NCBI GenBank assembly: GCA_019454045.1
Contig: SKCR01023738.1
Location: forward strand, 62,001 to 126,000
Direction of reading: 5' to 3'
DNA length: 64,000 nucleotides
Source: Zanthoxylum bungeanum
Lineage: Eukaryota > Streptophyta > Magnoliopsida > Sapindales > Rutaceae
The notes under the pieces were generated by a model. It worked only from the letters and a program-made list of their open reading frames with translations, did not search any database and was not told where the DNA came from. Positions 35,992-48,410 of the stretch are shown here, one piece after another. Made by a program: the position numbers and the translations under genes. Position 1 is the stretch's first letter, and the number at the start of each line of letters is the position of its first letter.

Positions 35992-37953
35992 TGTTGGACA
36001 ATTATGACCCATAGTGTCACTATTTGTAAAAGACATTGTGGTTTTTATACAAATTAACTATGTGACAATGGAAATTGTATTTTATCATTTTGTAATTAGA
36101 CTACTTGTATATATAAAAAATAAAAGTCTTTATGATTAGTTTCGGATTATAAGATATGAGACAATATCAATCCACAAAGGTTTAATCATTAAATATCCAT
36201 AGTCGTAGTATTATCGAGACTGGACATCGATAATGCAGAACAGACTAGTATTACACTTGTGCGTGTTATGGAAGCGTAACATCATAGTTCTCATATATTT
36301 AACTATTGGATACTTATGCAAGTGTGATAGGAGGTTGTATTTACCGATGGTACGGAAATAGCTTCGCTCTGGATAGACCCCACGGAATCCCATTGGTAGT
36401 ATGACTATGTGTCTATGGGAATCCGCTTTAGGGTAGGTGTATTTGGTATTAACCTGAGACTTGCTTCGCTAGTGCTTGCGACAATCAATACACTTTGGTT
36501 TTGGTCGTCTGGGACTTTAACAGGTTATGTGTACGCCTCTTCTGGGTTTATTGAGAATCGTAGTGTATTGGGTGTGATGTCAAGACGGAAGTATCACTTC
36601 AGTCATATAGAGATGATGATCACCCATGGATACAAAATTGGTTCTCTATTATGTTGCAACTATCGGGATAATATGACAAGGTCATGATTATCCGATTATA
36701 GAGACCAGTTGCTTGTGATCTGATATATGCTTCGTACGGGGCAGACACTATTCCAGCCACAGGCCTTGCATGTGACATCAGATACTGGATCACAATATGC
36801 AATACTACGTATACTGCGCTTGTTATAGATTATATATTCCTTAAGGAATATTTCTGGAGAATTGGGTAGGCACGGTGTTTTTCTAGAAGCCAAAACATGT
36901 CTCGTAAATCGATAAAAATGTGGTACGAGGTACACATGTGTTTGGATAGTCCGACGACCGAATTTACTACCAACATATCCAGGAATCTCATAGGTCGCTT
37001 CCCGAAGATTCACCGATGAAGTATGACTCGAACATAATTAATCTAGGATTAATTATAAGAGAGAGAAAATTAATCTAGGATTAATTGCGAGAAGATTATC
37101 TGGGATAAAATTCTATTAAAAGAGAGAGAACGATTAATTCGGAATTAATTGATAAAATAATATATTGGATATATTAAATGAAATTAGATTTCATAACGGA
37201 ATTAAAATTGGATTTTAATTCGGGCGAACGAATTAATTTAGAATTAATTCGCGTGCGACTTTAATAGTAATTTTTTTAGGCATAATTATTTAATTAAATT
37301 TGATTTAATTACGTCGCAACGGAAAATTCGTTAATTCATAATTAACGAACCTGAGCCCGGAATGTGTTTACGGGCCCACTCCGATTTTGAATCAAGTGGG
37401 CCCCACATCAAGTCACATCATTAGTCACTTTTTTTGTGATGGAAGTCACATCAACTTTGAGTGATGTGAGTTGAGTCACTTTTGGTGATGGAGGTGGTTG
37501 AGAGCATTAAATGAAATTTTGGCTCTCAACACTTTTGGTTTTTGGTTTTGAATAAACCATATACAATTTTTGGTATTTGGCATAAGTTGTAATTGTTTTA
37601 GAAACAAAAACACAAGACAAAATAAAACCTCTCCTTTTCTTTCTCTCTTGGCTGTGAGCCTCCATCCACCATAGGAAGATTTTTGTTGCAAATCTCTTCC
37701 ATTGCTAGCACACAAAGAATCATACTAGGTGATAGGGAAATCATCATTTGAGTTTGGAATCCTTCTCAAGTTTGGAGCTCATCAACTTCATTCATACATA
37801 AAGAAAGCTTGGAGACTTTCAAATGAAGAAAAAATTTTGTTCTCTACACATCCTCTCTACCGATCTTTGTAAGTATAATTTCGCTATACTTCTTTACGTA
37901 TTCACATTATTTTATGCTTGAAATTATCTTGGTTTGACCTTAGAAACCGAAAA
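35992..37953 (+). repeat. 3' LTR of copia A
   Basis: 1962 bp, collinear with the 5' LTR; terminal CA altered to AA. Contains the palindrome array at about 37036-37349, including perfect CGAATTAATT-tag-AATTAATTCG and TTCGTTAATT-cat-AATTAACGAA units. Confidence 0.94.
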
Positions 37954-37958
37954 TGTTG

Positions 37959-38724
37959 TGCATTATATACTATGTGTCACAGGGTAATCTAGTGCATCTT
38001 CAGGAATTTTATCCCTAAATACACTATTACATATCATTTCCACTATTTGTCTACCTTAGGGTGTTAAACTCTCATAGAAGTAGGAAACCATCATCCATGT
38101 TTCAAACCTGTGATGTGGGCAAACATTTGATATTTCTTTAAATCTCTCCCAATATTGGTAAAGTGTTTCCCCCGACTCTTGTGAGAAAATTATGATTCTT
38201 CTATTAAATGAGTTTGTCATGTGCGCAAAAAAAGGATTTTTTTTCAGAAATTACATATGCGAATCATCTCATATTTTGATGGATCCTGACCTAAGATTCT
38301 GTTGCTAAATTTTATCCTTATCGTTTAAAAAAGGGAAAAAAAACTTGAGTCATATTATAGTATGTTGCAATTTTCGTTTGTCCATGTATTCCATACGCTT
38401 CGAATTCTCTTAAGTGTTGATAATTTCTGATTCTAGACCGTGGAATGTAGGTAGAAGTTAGATGACATCCAGTTTGAAATTGAAACGTGATGAATCATGG
38501 GGAGAAGGTAATGTAAGATGGTGATCCTATTCTAGTGTAATTCATGTATTCTCTAAGTGTCTTAGGATGATTAATATCACCATATTGTGAATCGTGTTAT
38601 GCTGATCAACTGGATTTTCATCTCGATTATCGACCATTTTGACTAACGGTGAAGGTGATGAAGACTCTCTATTTAATCTACTGCTAGATGATCGAGACAA
38701 ATATCTCATGCAACCTAAATGCAT
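37959..38724 (-). pseudogene. Ty3/gypsy Gag fragment of element D (N-terminal piece)
   Basis: Minus-strand translation gives the conserved core of a plant Tat/Athila-type gypsy Gag in scattered frames: LLPTFHGLESE (near 38420), QESGETLYQYWERFKEI (near 38150-38190), CPHHRFETW and VSYFYESLTP (near 38050-38110). Several stops and frame changes interrupt it. A minus-strand open segment at 38542-38724 covers the likely N-terminus. Gag here would have formed virus-like particles. The left edge is the copia A insertion point; reading resumes at 27867. Confidence 0.78.
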
Positions 38725-39232
38725 ACTATATGCTAAAATTTAAATATGCAAATGCAATATTGACACAAAGAAAAAATAATAATAAACAATTAAAGAAAAC
38801 AAAAAGCAAAAATAATTAAATAAAAATAAATGACTAAAGAAAATAGCACTAATGTAGTGATTCAATCCTAAAAATTTCATCTAATTCTTGTTAATTCGGA
38901 TGTCGATTGAATTTCTCGTTCAATTGTCTCAATTTCTCGAATTAGGTTCTCAGCGAAAATTATGAAAAAAATCTCTAGATGGAGATGGTTCAAGAAAATC
39001 TTTGCCAAAATACAAGCTTCATTTTAAATGAGTTTTTAGTCTCTTATAATCTTGAAGAATCAAGTACAAGTTTTGTCTTTATATGGGATGTCTAGATTCA
39101 ATATGATCAATCAGTACAACTTGGGATCTACACAAATGGAAGTAAGGAAAAAAAACATGAGATGCAAAAAAAAAAAATTTAAGAAAAAAAATGTAAAGAT
39201 TTTAAATTATTATTCTATCTACTAAATTATAT
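38725..39232 (-). other. Element D leader, no gene seen
   Basis: AT-rich stretch between the D Gag start and its primer site, including A-rich runs at 39140-39190. No open reading frame of note. Confidence 0.5.
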
Positions 39233-39233
39233 T

Positions 39234-39250
39234 CCTCGATAACGGCGTAA
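39234..39250 (-). other. Degraded tRNA-Asp primer site of element D
   Basis: Plus strand cctcgataacggcgtaa matches the 3' end of plant tRNA-Asp at 12 of 17 positions; four of the five differences are transitions of the C-to-T/G-to-A type, which is typical of decayed methylated DNA. It lies the expected short distance outside Gag and fixes the element as minus strand. Confidence 0.65.
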
Positions 39251-39584
39251 AAAATTTGACACACTCACAAAGTGGTTATGTACTTCTAAGTATAAGAGTG
39301 TCAGAGTAATAAAATAACATGGTGAGTCCGGGGTTGATCCACATTGAATAGATTTAGTAAAATAAAATAATAACAAAATGAGTAATAAAATAAAAGACTA
39401 AATTAAATGAAGTGATGGACAATTAAATTAGATGCTTCAATAATAAAATAAAATACTAAGGCTAGGGGTCCACTCTTAGTATTTCAGATACAAAAATAAT
39501 TGTAATTTTTATAACACAAAAATTATTATTATTTCCTAATTAATTTATTTAATGATTAAGTGCAAAAAATCAATAATCAACAAC

Positions 39585-39815
39585 ATACATTACGAAGATC
39601 AAGTAGAATATATGCCAATCAATATGGATCCACAATGACAGATTTAAGGACTATCTACAGAGAATCCAGATTCCCACATAAATGAGAAATATAAATATTA
39701 AATAAATATACAATAACATAAATTATGAGGTTAAAGTATTATATGTGCCAGTCAATATGAATCTACGACGACATGTCTATGGACTGTCTATAGAGAGTCC
39801 GGACTCTCAAAAAAA
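39585..39815. repeat. Divergent tandem duplication, about 128 bp
   Basis: Two units share atatg(tg)ccaatcaatatgg-type sequence followed by a tctacagagaatcc-type segment, at about 39610-39670 and 39738-39800. Confidence 0.6.
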
Positions 39816-40311
39816 ATTAGAAATAATAAAAAAATTAAATATTAATTGGGAATTAATACAATCCATATTTATAACATAAGTAAAAATTATTTATATTTTT
39901 GTACCAAGAGCTTCACTTTACAAGAACTGAAACCTTTCACAAAATCTCAAATAGGGAATATGAGGAATTTCTCGCTACCATTTTAAGGTGCTCAACACTT
40001 CTCTTTCAATTTCACAAAGTCATGTAACTTTTTCAAGTTGCATGACTTTTGCATGCAAATGGACAATCTGCCGAAAGGTGGATTGTCCTTTTGTGAATTA
40101 TTTTATTATTTTTTAAATATAAATTATCATTTGTAGTCAATTCTACGATAAGCTCATCCAACAACGAATCAAACATGACCAATCCTTTTATATCATATTC
40201 GAACTTAATCTCCATGTTTCCTTGAGCTTATGGGCCTTCGAAATCTAGATTTCATATCAATTTTCCCATTGAGCATCAAGTAGTATTTTTCATACACAAG
40301 AATTAAAAATC

Positions 40312-41094
40312 GCAATAATAAAAAGAAAATACAAATTTAATTATTATTTTCAAAAATGTGCTATGTTAAGAGGATTAATGAAACTACAAGTGTAAAATGA
40401 TTAATTTCTTTTTTATTAAATATACATTTTTCATTGTTCATCACTCGTCACTATAGATATTTTAAATAAGGCTAACTATGTCGGTATCCATCGATATAAT
40501 CATTTTATACAAGTTGACCACTGAAAGTATCTTATAATTAGAATCGGGTCATAATGTCTGTTATACCCCTCTAATCATTTCTTATACCATAAATATCATT
40601 GATTCTCTAATTAACAATTTATTCATAACTATTATGAATTTAATCTTTTTATTCATAATAAAAAGACTTCAGCATTCAAAACAGTATTTTGCCTGTTGAG
40701 CATCCAAAACTGTATTTTACCTACAAAATAATTGAAAAAATAATAAAAATAGATAAAACATAAATTTAATTATTATTTCACAAATGTGCTAAGTTATGAG
40801 GATTAATGAAACTACAAGTGTAAAATGATTAATTTCTCTTTTATTAAATGTACGTTTTTCATTGTTCATCACTCGTCACTATAGATATTTTAAATAAGTT
40901 GAACTATGTCAGTATCCATCGATATAATCATTATATACAGGTTGACCCCCATGAGTATCTCATAATTACAGTCAGGTCATAATGTCCATTATACCTCTCT
41001 AATAATTTCTTATTCTTCAAATATCATTCATTCTCTAATAAACGATTTATTAATAATTATTATGAATTTAATCTTTCTATTCATAATAGAAAGA
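40312..41094. repeat. Direct repeat of about 355 bp, period about 426 bp
   Basis: 40312-40670 and 40738-41094 share long near-identical stretches (for example gaggattaatgaaactacaa and cattgttcatcactcgtcac), separated by about 67 bp. They lie in the probable D LTR. Confidence 0.85.
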
Positions 41095-41420
41095 CTTGAG
41101 CTCTCTAACCGTTGAAGTATCAAATCAATCCATAAAGAAGATATTCATCTACTTCTCACAAGAATTGGCGGATTTCCCATCTCTGTAAAATGTTCCCAAC
41201 TACACGTCAAACCATGTCCCCAAAGTAAAAAGTTATTGATCGGAAATTTTGCACCGATCTCACATTAGTAAATCAAAGTGCATTGCCTGCAATGTAGGAG
41301 TTTGTAGTACATATAAGATTTAGAATAACCTATTTATGATCATCTAGTAGACAAATATGAATTTCATTATATGAAAAATATTAGAAGAAATTCATTTTCG
41401 TATGGATCTAGTCCTATATG

Positions 41421-43952
41421 TGTTGGAAATGGTGATCGAGCATCATTCACTTTTTGTATGAATATTTGATATTTATGCAATATAATATTTATTTTATCAT
41501 TGTTATTTATTTATTTATATGGTAAAGCTCTTACATTTATTTAAATATTGTAAATCTAAGAGTTAGATTACTCTAAGAGTTAGAGATTTCGAGTTACACT
41601 CGGAACCTTATATGAATTTAGTAAAGACCCGAGAGTTACAACATATGGTGATATAGTTGCAAGAGTTGCAAATGGTGTTGAGAAATATCACGCATTCTCT
41701 CGAATATAAATTATTCTTGGTCTAGATATATTGACATGGGTCGGTCATTATATTGGTAAGACTAGTGCATTGTCTATATATGTAATGGACATATGGTATG
41801 TCTCAACAGATTGTGAGCTTCGTGGAAGTTCGTATAAAATGCAGATACTCATTACTTGAATGAGTATTGAACAAACTCATAAAAGATAACTAATAGATAT
41901 TCCATAAAACTGTCAATTGTTGTCTTTTCGAGTTGATTAGTTATTGTGGTCTTTTGACTTGAGACACCACGGTGGTCTTGTGAGTGATCCTATGTGCCTG
42001 ATACCATGCATGTCAGAGACCTTTTATGGTATGACCTCTGGATGACTGTTACGTATAGACCGATGCTCACGAAGATCTGTGTGTGTTAATATGAGGATTC
42101 GTCAGTTCATATGGTTGGATTTTGTTTCCAGAAATTTTCAGAATATATTCCGGAAATCTTTTGGCAGAAAGTTCGTTGAAGAAATTGTTTCTTTAACATT
42201 ATAAATAATATTGAAAAAGAGTTTTGCATATATTATTTATTAATGGAATATAATTATGAAAATTTATTTTATATTCAGTAGATAAGGTTTTGACAGTAAA
42301 TCTATAACCTTACTCAATTGAAGACGGTAATGACGAAGGGATTATACATTAACGTTTTAACCTCGACTTGTATGGTTCGACATGTCGTGTTGTTTTTAGT
42401 CATGATTTGTAGGTGGATAGGCCTTCATGAAATATGTATGCAAGTATATGAGATATATATGTATATATATACGTAAAAACCGAACGTGAGCCTAGAGAGT
42501 TCTATTATATTAAGTTTACTCGTTGACCACTAGGACAACCTCTCGTCAAATGTTGACAAAGTATTTTTTTGGATTTTAGGATTAAATTGTTTGATCCGAT
42601 AATTCATGAGATGAATTGAATTAATTAATTTTATATCAAGAGTTGATATAAGTTTATTGTATAATAAATGTAAATTTGATTTACATTAAATTAGTAATTA
42701 TTTTGTGAATTAATTTAATTGTTAAATTAATATACAATATTAATTACTTAGCTTATACAAATAAAGATTTTAATTAGTTAAAGTAACTAAGTTAAAGTAA
42801 CTGAATTTGTTTAGTTAAAGTAACTAAATTTATTAAAAAATGTAACTTAGTTTGCTTTATGCTAAAGTTGGTGAGATTAATTTTAACCTTGATTAAGTTG
42901 CTTTTTGAATTATGTGGTGTAGGGAAAAGATTCTCTTAAACCATGGTTTGTTAATTGGTTTAGTTTTGGTTTTCATTATTTTTATTAATAAAAACAAAAT
43001 AAAAGGCACAAATTTCTTTCACTTTCTCACAGCCACTGTCGAACCGGTCAGCAAGTGGAATGAAAAAACCTATATTCTTTTTGTTGTAAAATATGTGTCA
43101 TCAAACAGTAATATAACTTGCAATTAAACAGATCAAAACAACAAAAGTAGATCTAGATGCATGAAACCCTAAAACCAGAAAACCATTAAAACAAACCAGG
43201 AATGGAGATCACAGAATTGTCCAAGTCGAGAGATGATCTCTGTCCTTAAGAACTTATTGGCTCCGAATTTCCTACAATTTTTTGCTCACTGCATCTGCCG
43301 ATTGCTTGAAGAAAGAAAGGCTATTGTTTTGTTCTTTGTTTTGCTCTCAAAATCAAGCCTAAATCTCACCAAAAATCACCCATATAAATAATCAAGACCA
43401 TGGTAATTAATCTTTAAGTGTTAAGGATTAATTGTGTTCTTGAAGTTCTTGATTTTTTCCTAGGGTCAAGAGTTGAATTTGGGGAAAATCTTGGTTGTCA
43501 TTCTTGAGTGATCAAACCACATTCTGATCACCAATACTTGTTCTTGAGGAGATCAATTTGGTGGATTTTGAAGCTTTCAAGTGTTGGAAGAATTAGTATA
43601 TAGTTGATATATTAATTTTTGTATGCTTGGAGTAATTTTTTCAAGTGTTGGAAAATTGTTGTGTCTACTTAGATTAATTTTTAAGAGTTGGAAATTAATT
43701 TGTGTATGCTTGAATGATTTATCAAAAGTTGATAAATGTATTAAGGTGTGTTGAAATTTTTTAATTACTTATGGTAATTTTTTAATGCATGGAAAATGTT
43801 TTTAATGTATTTGAAAATTGTAAGGTGAATAAAATTTTGCCCACTGTTTTAGGACTGCTGATAATTAAAAAAAAAAATAAAAATTTATTCACTCGGGATT
43901 TGATCCCGAGAAGGTTCCACTGCGCTCGGTTTTGTCTGTTCCTCACTCAACA
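41421..43952 (+). repeat. Left LTR of copia C array
   Basis: 2532 bp, tgttggaaatggtgatcgag to ctcactcaaca. It contains about 205 bp (roughly 43067-43270) missing from the other two LTRs. Confidence 0.93.
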
Positions 43953-43954
43953 AG

Positions 43955-43966
43955 TGGTATCAGAGC
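43955..43966 (+). other. Primer binding site, copia C copy 1
   Basis: tggtatcagagc, intact initiator-Met-tRNA site two bases after the LTR. The copy 2 site is mutated. Confidence 0.92.
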
Positions 43967-44713
43967 TATACGTGCTTCTAATTGGTCATGTTCCTTACAA
44001 TTTTTCTCAATGTTATAAAATACTCATGCATACATTTAATTGTGAATTACATGTTTTAGGCATTTTTGGACATGCATACATTTTATATATTTGTATGCAT
44101 TTGACTTTGAAAAAATCTCTACGCTAGATCATTAAGTGTCATTATTTTAGTTGAAAATATGACATGGTCCGGCTTGTCTATACGGTATTAGTGAAACCGT
44201 TGTGATTATTCCCAATATTGCTAAAGCGTGAGGGATTTGTTATAATGTTTTGTATTATTCCGGTTAAGCATGAGATGAGTCGAATTTAAGAGAAAGTATT
44301 ATCCAATATTGCTAAAGCGTGAGGTTAATATTAGTATCTTACTTTCGGCAATAGACAAGTTAATCTAAAAATTGATCTATCCAATATTGCTAAAGCGTGA
44401 GGATGAGATTCGATTTAGGACCGAATGTAAGAGTTGCATGAGATGCAATTGACAATTGTTGTCTACCTTCTCGAATTTACAAAGGTCAATATTGCTAAAG
44501 CGTGAGATTTGCGTAAATGTCAAGAAGGATCTACTTTGCTTTGTGAGATTTAAGAGTAAAATTTATGTATTCTTGTTTGTAGAGATTATAAAGAATATAT
44601 AAGACAATGTGAGGGCACTTTATAGAAAAATAAAATCCATATTTTATTTAGTGTTTTATCATGATATTTAAATATTAATTTTACGTTTTATTTTTTTTCC
44701 TTATGTAGACAGA
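43967..44713 (+). other. Copia C leader, copy 1, with four repeated motifs
   Basis: Non-coding. caatattgctaaagcgtgag occurs four times, at about 44213, 44304, 44382 and 44487. Unrelated sequence separates them, so this is not a simple tandem repeat. Confidence 0.85.
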
Positions 44714-45336
44714 ATGTCTGTGTCGAACCCGCTTTCGCGCGTATACTTGATACGCATAAGCTTCATTGTGCTGTTAACTATATTGTTTTGCTTATGAATC
44801 TCTGTATTCTTTGCCAAGCGGAGCAACTTGTATATGTTCTAGATTGTCCAATGCCCGCAAGGGTTTCAGATGATGCTTTAGATGAAGAACTTGAGACGTT
44901 CAACAGATGGAAGGATAATGATCGGAAAGTCCGGTCATACATCTTGGGATCTATGGTACCGGAACTACAAAGGAAGTACATGTCGATGCTTGATTCCGGA
45001 TCCATCTTGATGCATATGAAGGAACTATTCAGTGATCGACCACAGGTAGAGATGCATAGGACGGCTGTTGAGCTTTTTCATACTTTCCTCCCGGAGGGAA
45101 AACTTGTTAGCCCACATGTGATGAAGCTAATAGATTGTATCGAAGAGCTCGAAAGGATGGATATTCCTATTGACAACCGCCTAAGGAATAGTGTGATTCT
45201 CGCATCTCTTCCTAACTTTTTCAAGGACTTTATCGTTAACTTTAACATGCATAAGATGCTTCCCACCTATTCTGAGTTGCACAATATATTGCTGACAGCT
45301 CAAGATGACATGAATAAGAATAGTTCGCATTCATGA
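44714..45336 (+). pseudogene. Copia C gag, copy 1 (frameshifted)
   Basis: Start ATG at 44714 by alignment with copy 2. An extra cg near 44741 (cgcgcg against cgcg) shifts the frame just after the start; the rest of Gag reads from 44788 to 45336. The copia Gag domain is recognisable (ETFNRWKDNDRKVRSYILGS, SPHVMKLIDCIEELERMDIP, LPNFFKDFIVNFNMHKM). It would form the particle shell. The stop at 45336 lies before the zinc knuckle, which continues in another frame. Confidence 0.85.
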
Positions 45337-45464
45337 TCACTGGTGTCTTCTTCTTCTTGACCTTCTCAGGCTTCTCAAAAGCCGGCTAGGAAGAAAAGAA
45401 AAAGAAAAAGAAAGTCAAAGGTAAAGGTCCAAAGGTTGCTTCCGCATGGGCTTCTAAACCGAAG

Positions 45465-46747
45465 GTGAAGACAAATGTTGCAAAAGGAAATTGTTTCCAA
45501 TGCGACATGCTTGGACACTGGAAGTGCAACTGTCCAAAATATTTAGCTTCTTTGAAGAAAGCTCCCTCGGGTATTTGCTTTCCTATTATTGACATTACAC
45601 TTGCTTTTGATTCTAGTTCGACTTGGTGTTTGACACCGCTTGTCCTTCTCATATCAGCAATTCGTTGCAAGATCTGAGAGAAACTAGAAGATTAAAGCCG
45701 GGAGAGATCCAGCTGCGAGTAATGAAAGAAGATTCTCTACAAGTTGAAGCAGTAGGAACTTTGTTTTTGAAACTCTCTGATGAATGTAATATTAAACTTA
45801 ATAACTGTTATTTTGTGCCGACTATGATACGACAAATCATTTCACTTCTTGTACTTGACAGCGAAGGATTTCATATAAATATTAAAGATAGTCTTTTGAA
45901 TTTATATGATAATATAAATGTTTTGCTTGGTTCATGTCCCATGGTTGATGGTCATTGCATTCTAACAAAAAGTCGTGATGTCTTTAATATAGAGAAATCT
46001 AAAAGGAAAAGATCGGGTGAAATAAATAACACAGAACTTTGGCATATGAGATTAGGTCATATAGGAATAAAACGCCTAACCAAACTAGTTAAGGATGGTG
46101 TAATATCGGATCTAACCATAGAACCTTTACCAGGTTGTGAATATTGTATTCAAGGTAAAATGACCAAATCCTCATTTAGTGGTGTTTGACACCGTGCTAA
46201 TGATTTATTGGAACTTGTGCATTCTGATGTATGTGGTCCTATAAATCATGCTGCCATGGGTGGGTTTCAATACTTTGTAACTTTTATCGATGATTTGTCA
46301 CGATATGGTTATGTGTTTCTTATGAAACACAAATCGGAAACTTTTGAAAAGTTTAAAGAATACCGATTTGAAGTAGAGAAACAAACCGGGAAACTTTAGA
46401 AATGCCTTCAATCAGATCGGGTCGGTGAGTACATGAGCAGTGAGTTCGTGAGTTATTTAAAAGAGAATGGGATTCTCGCTCAGTATGCTCCTTCAGGCAC
46501 TCCTCAACACAATGGTGTTTCTGAGAGGAGGAATCAAACTTTATTAGATATGATTCGATTGATGATGAGTCTTACTAATCTACATATATACTTGTGGGGC
46601 CATGCTCTAGACACTACCGCTCATCTTCTGAACAAAGTTCCATCGAAAGTCGTTCCGACAACTCCGTATGAGTTATGGACTGGAAGGAATCCGAGTCTTA
46701 AGTATGTTAAGATTTGGGATTGTCCTGCTTATGTAAGAGTTGCATAG
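45465..46747 (+). pseudogene. Copia C zinc knuckle, protease and integrase remnant, copy 1
   Basis: The zinc knuckle is intact here (CFQCDMLGHWKCNC from 45492). The protease site follows after a one-base deletion near 45627 and reads DTACPSH (45632), with Ala in place of the catalytic-loop Gly. Then come the pre-integrase zinc region (LWHMRLGHIG, CEYC), a TGA at 46187, integrase HSDVCGP (first Asp, near 46219), a TAG at 46397, SDRVGEY (second Asp at 46415) and SERRNQTLLDM (catalytic Glu, near 46525). All three acidic residues survive, but the stops divide the domain. The TGA and TAG are also present in copy 2. Confidence 0.87.
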
Positions 46748-46789
46748 CGGGATAAACTTGCACCTAGAGGGTACAAGTATCGATTCATT

Positions 46790-48398
46790 GGATATCCTAA
46801 AAATTCCATGGGATATCAGTTCTATGATCCCGAGAACCGAAATGTGTTCGTTGCTCGAAATGCAACTTTCTTATAAACACAATTTCTGTTAGAAAGTGCA
46901 TATCATATAATGATTGATCTTGATAAAGTCAATCAAAGTAACATTGAATCGATGATAGAACCAGAAGTTCAGGAAGATGAGATACCTTTGACACCACCAC
47001 CTCGTAGGTCACAAAGGATATCGAGACCCCCTGTTAGGTACAGGACGACATCTGATGATGCCCTCGATGTTTTCTTAATCGAAGAAAATGATCATTTAAC
47101 CTACAGAGAGGCAATGATAGACATCGATGCGGAGAAATGGCTGAAAGCTATAAAATCTGAGATTGCCTCAATGCATGATAATCAAGTCTGAGACTTGGTT
47201 CAGCTTCCCGACAGAATTGTTCCTATCGTTTGTAAATGGGTTTACAAGAGGAAGTGGGGGCCCGATGGAAAGGTTGAAACCTTTAATGCCTGACTAGTAG
47301 CAAAAGGATATACTCAGAAATCAGGTATTGATTATGAGGAAACTTTTTCTCCTGTAGCCATGCTAAGTCAATCAGGATTTTATTAGCTATTGCCACACAC
47401 TATGATTATGAAATTTTGCATATGGATGTGAAATCGGATTTTCTGAATGGAAATCTTGAAGAAGATATCCATATGTAACAACCCAAGGGATTCACATTTG
47501 CCAAAGATCCTAATCTGGTATGTAAGCTTAAAAAGTCTATTTTTGGACTTAAACAAGCTTCCCGTAGTTGGAATCTTCATTTTGACGATGTGATCAGATC
47601 GTCCGGTTTCATTAAAAACGAAGAGGAATCATGTGTCTATAAAAAGGTTAGTGGGAGCATGGTAGTCTTCTTAGTGCTTTATGTTGATGATATACTTATT
47701 ATCGGAAACGATATAGGTATGTTACAATCTGTCAAAGCCTATCTCAGTAAGAATTTCTCCATGAAGGATTTGGGAGAGGCCTCTTTTATACTAGGTATAA
47801 AGTTTTATATAGATAGAGCAAAGAGGCTGATATGACTCTCTCAGTCCAAGTACATTTATTTGATCTTAGAAAGGTACAACTTCGTTCACTGTAAGACAGT
47901 CAATGTGCCTTTCAAACATTGTATTAATCTGTCTAATAAAATGTGTCCTAAAAGAGATGATGAAAGGGCTAAAATGCTTAGTCAGCCTTATGTTTCCGCT
48001 GTTGGTAGCATAATATATGACATGTTATGTACTAGACCTGATATCAGCATGGCTATAAGTGTTACAAGCCGTTATCAGTCTGATCCGGGTCAAGACCATT
48101 GGATGGTTGTGAAATATATCCTGAAATACCTTAAGGGTACAAATGATAACTTTCTCATTTATGGAGAAAATGGCTTACAATTGAGAGGTTACACGGATTC
48201 AGATTTTCAATCTGATCCAGATGATAGAAAGTCTACATCTGGGTTTTGTGTTTTCTCTCAACGGCGGTGCCTTTTATAGTTTGTAAAGTACGAACTAAAG
48301 AAAATGTAGCGGACCCACTGACTAAAGCCTTAACTCCCAAGTTGTTTGAGAAACACGTGGAGTCTATGGGTATTAGATACCATCGTGAATGGCACTAG
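46790..48398 (+). pseudogene. Copia C reverse transcriptase and RNase H remnant, copy 1
   Basis: The RT domain carries the intact active site YVDD at 47680-47691, plus RSQRISRP and WLKAIKSEI upstream. In-frame stops at 46874, 47291, 47476 and 47833 are all shared with copy 2. RNase H begins with YTDSDFQSDPDDRKSTSG but then jumps within a few codons to ADPLTKALTPKLFEKHVES. About 90-100 residues of the domain, including its central catalytic part, are therefore missing. Ends just before the purine tract and middle LTR. Confidence 0.87.
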
Positions 48399-48410
48399 AT
48401 CAAGTGGGAG
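48397..48410 (+). other. Polypurine tract, copia C copy 1
   Basis: agatcaagtgggag immediately before the middle LTR. The equivalent tract of copy 2 is at 55617-55630. Confidence 0.88.

Larger units (their letters stand above)
27873..37953 (+). mobile_element. Copia A: full-length Ty1/copia retrotransposon, defective
   Basis: 10,081 bp with LTRs 27873-29832 and 35992-37953, primer site, leader, gag, protease, integrase, reverse transcriptase, RNase H and purine tract in copia order. Perfect TSD tgttg at 27868-27872 and 37954-37958; the last LTR bases are altered (cgaaaa instead of cgaaca). It is inserted in the gypsy D Gag gene. The first 165 bp or so of the LTRs differ at about ten sites by eye, more than in copia B, so copia A may have inserted earlier. 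Confidence 0.95.
39257..41415 (-). mobile_element. LTR region of gypsy element D (outer boundary unresolved)
   Basis: Directly beyond the primer site, starting tgacacactcac on the plus strand. AT-rich and without genes. It contains two internal duplications (39585-39815 and 40312-41094). The outer LTR end cannot be located; the C array begins at 41421, and the LTR might end before it or resume beyond 57957. Confidence 0.5.

Noticed and set aside
44213..44506. Spaced repeats as a CRISPR-like array
   Set aside because: Plant retrotransposon leader; only four 20-nt copies with spacers of unequal length (58-85 bp) and no cas genes.
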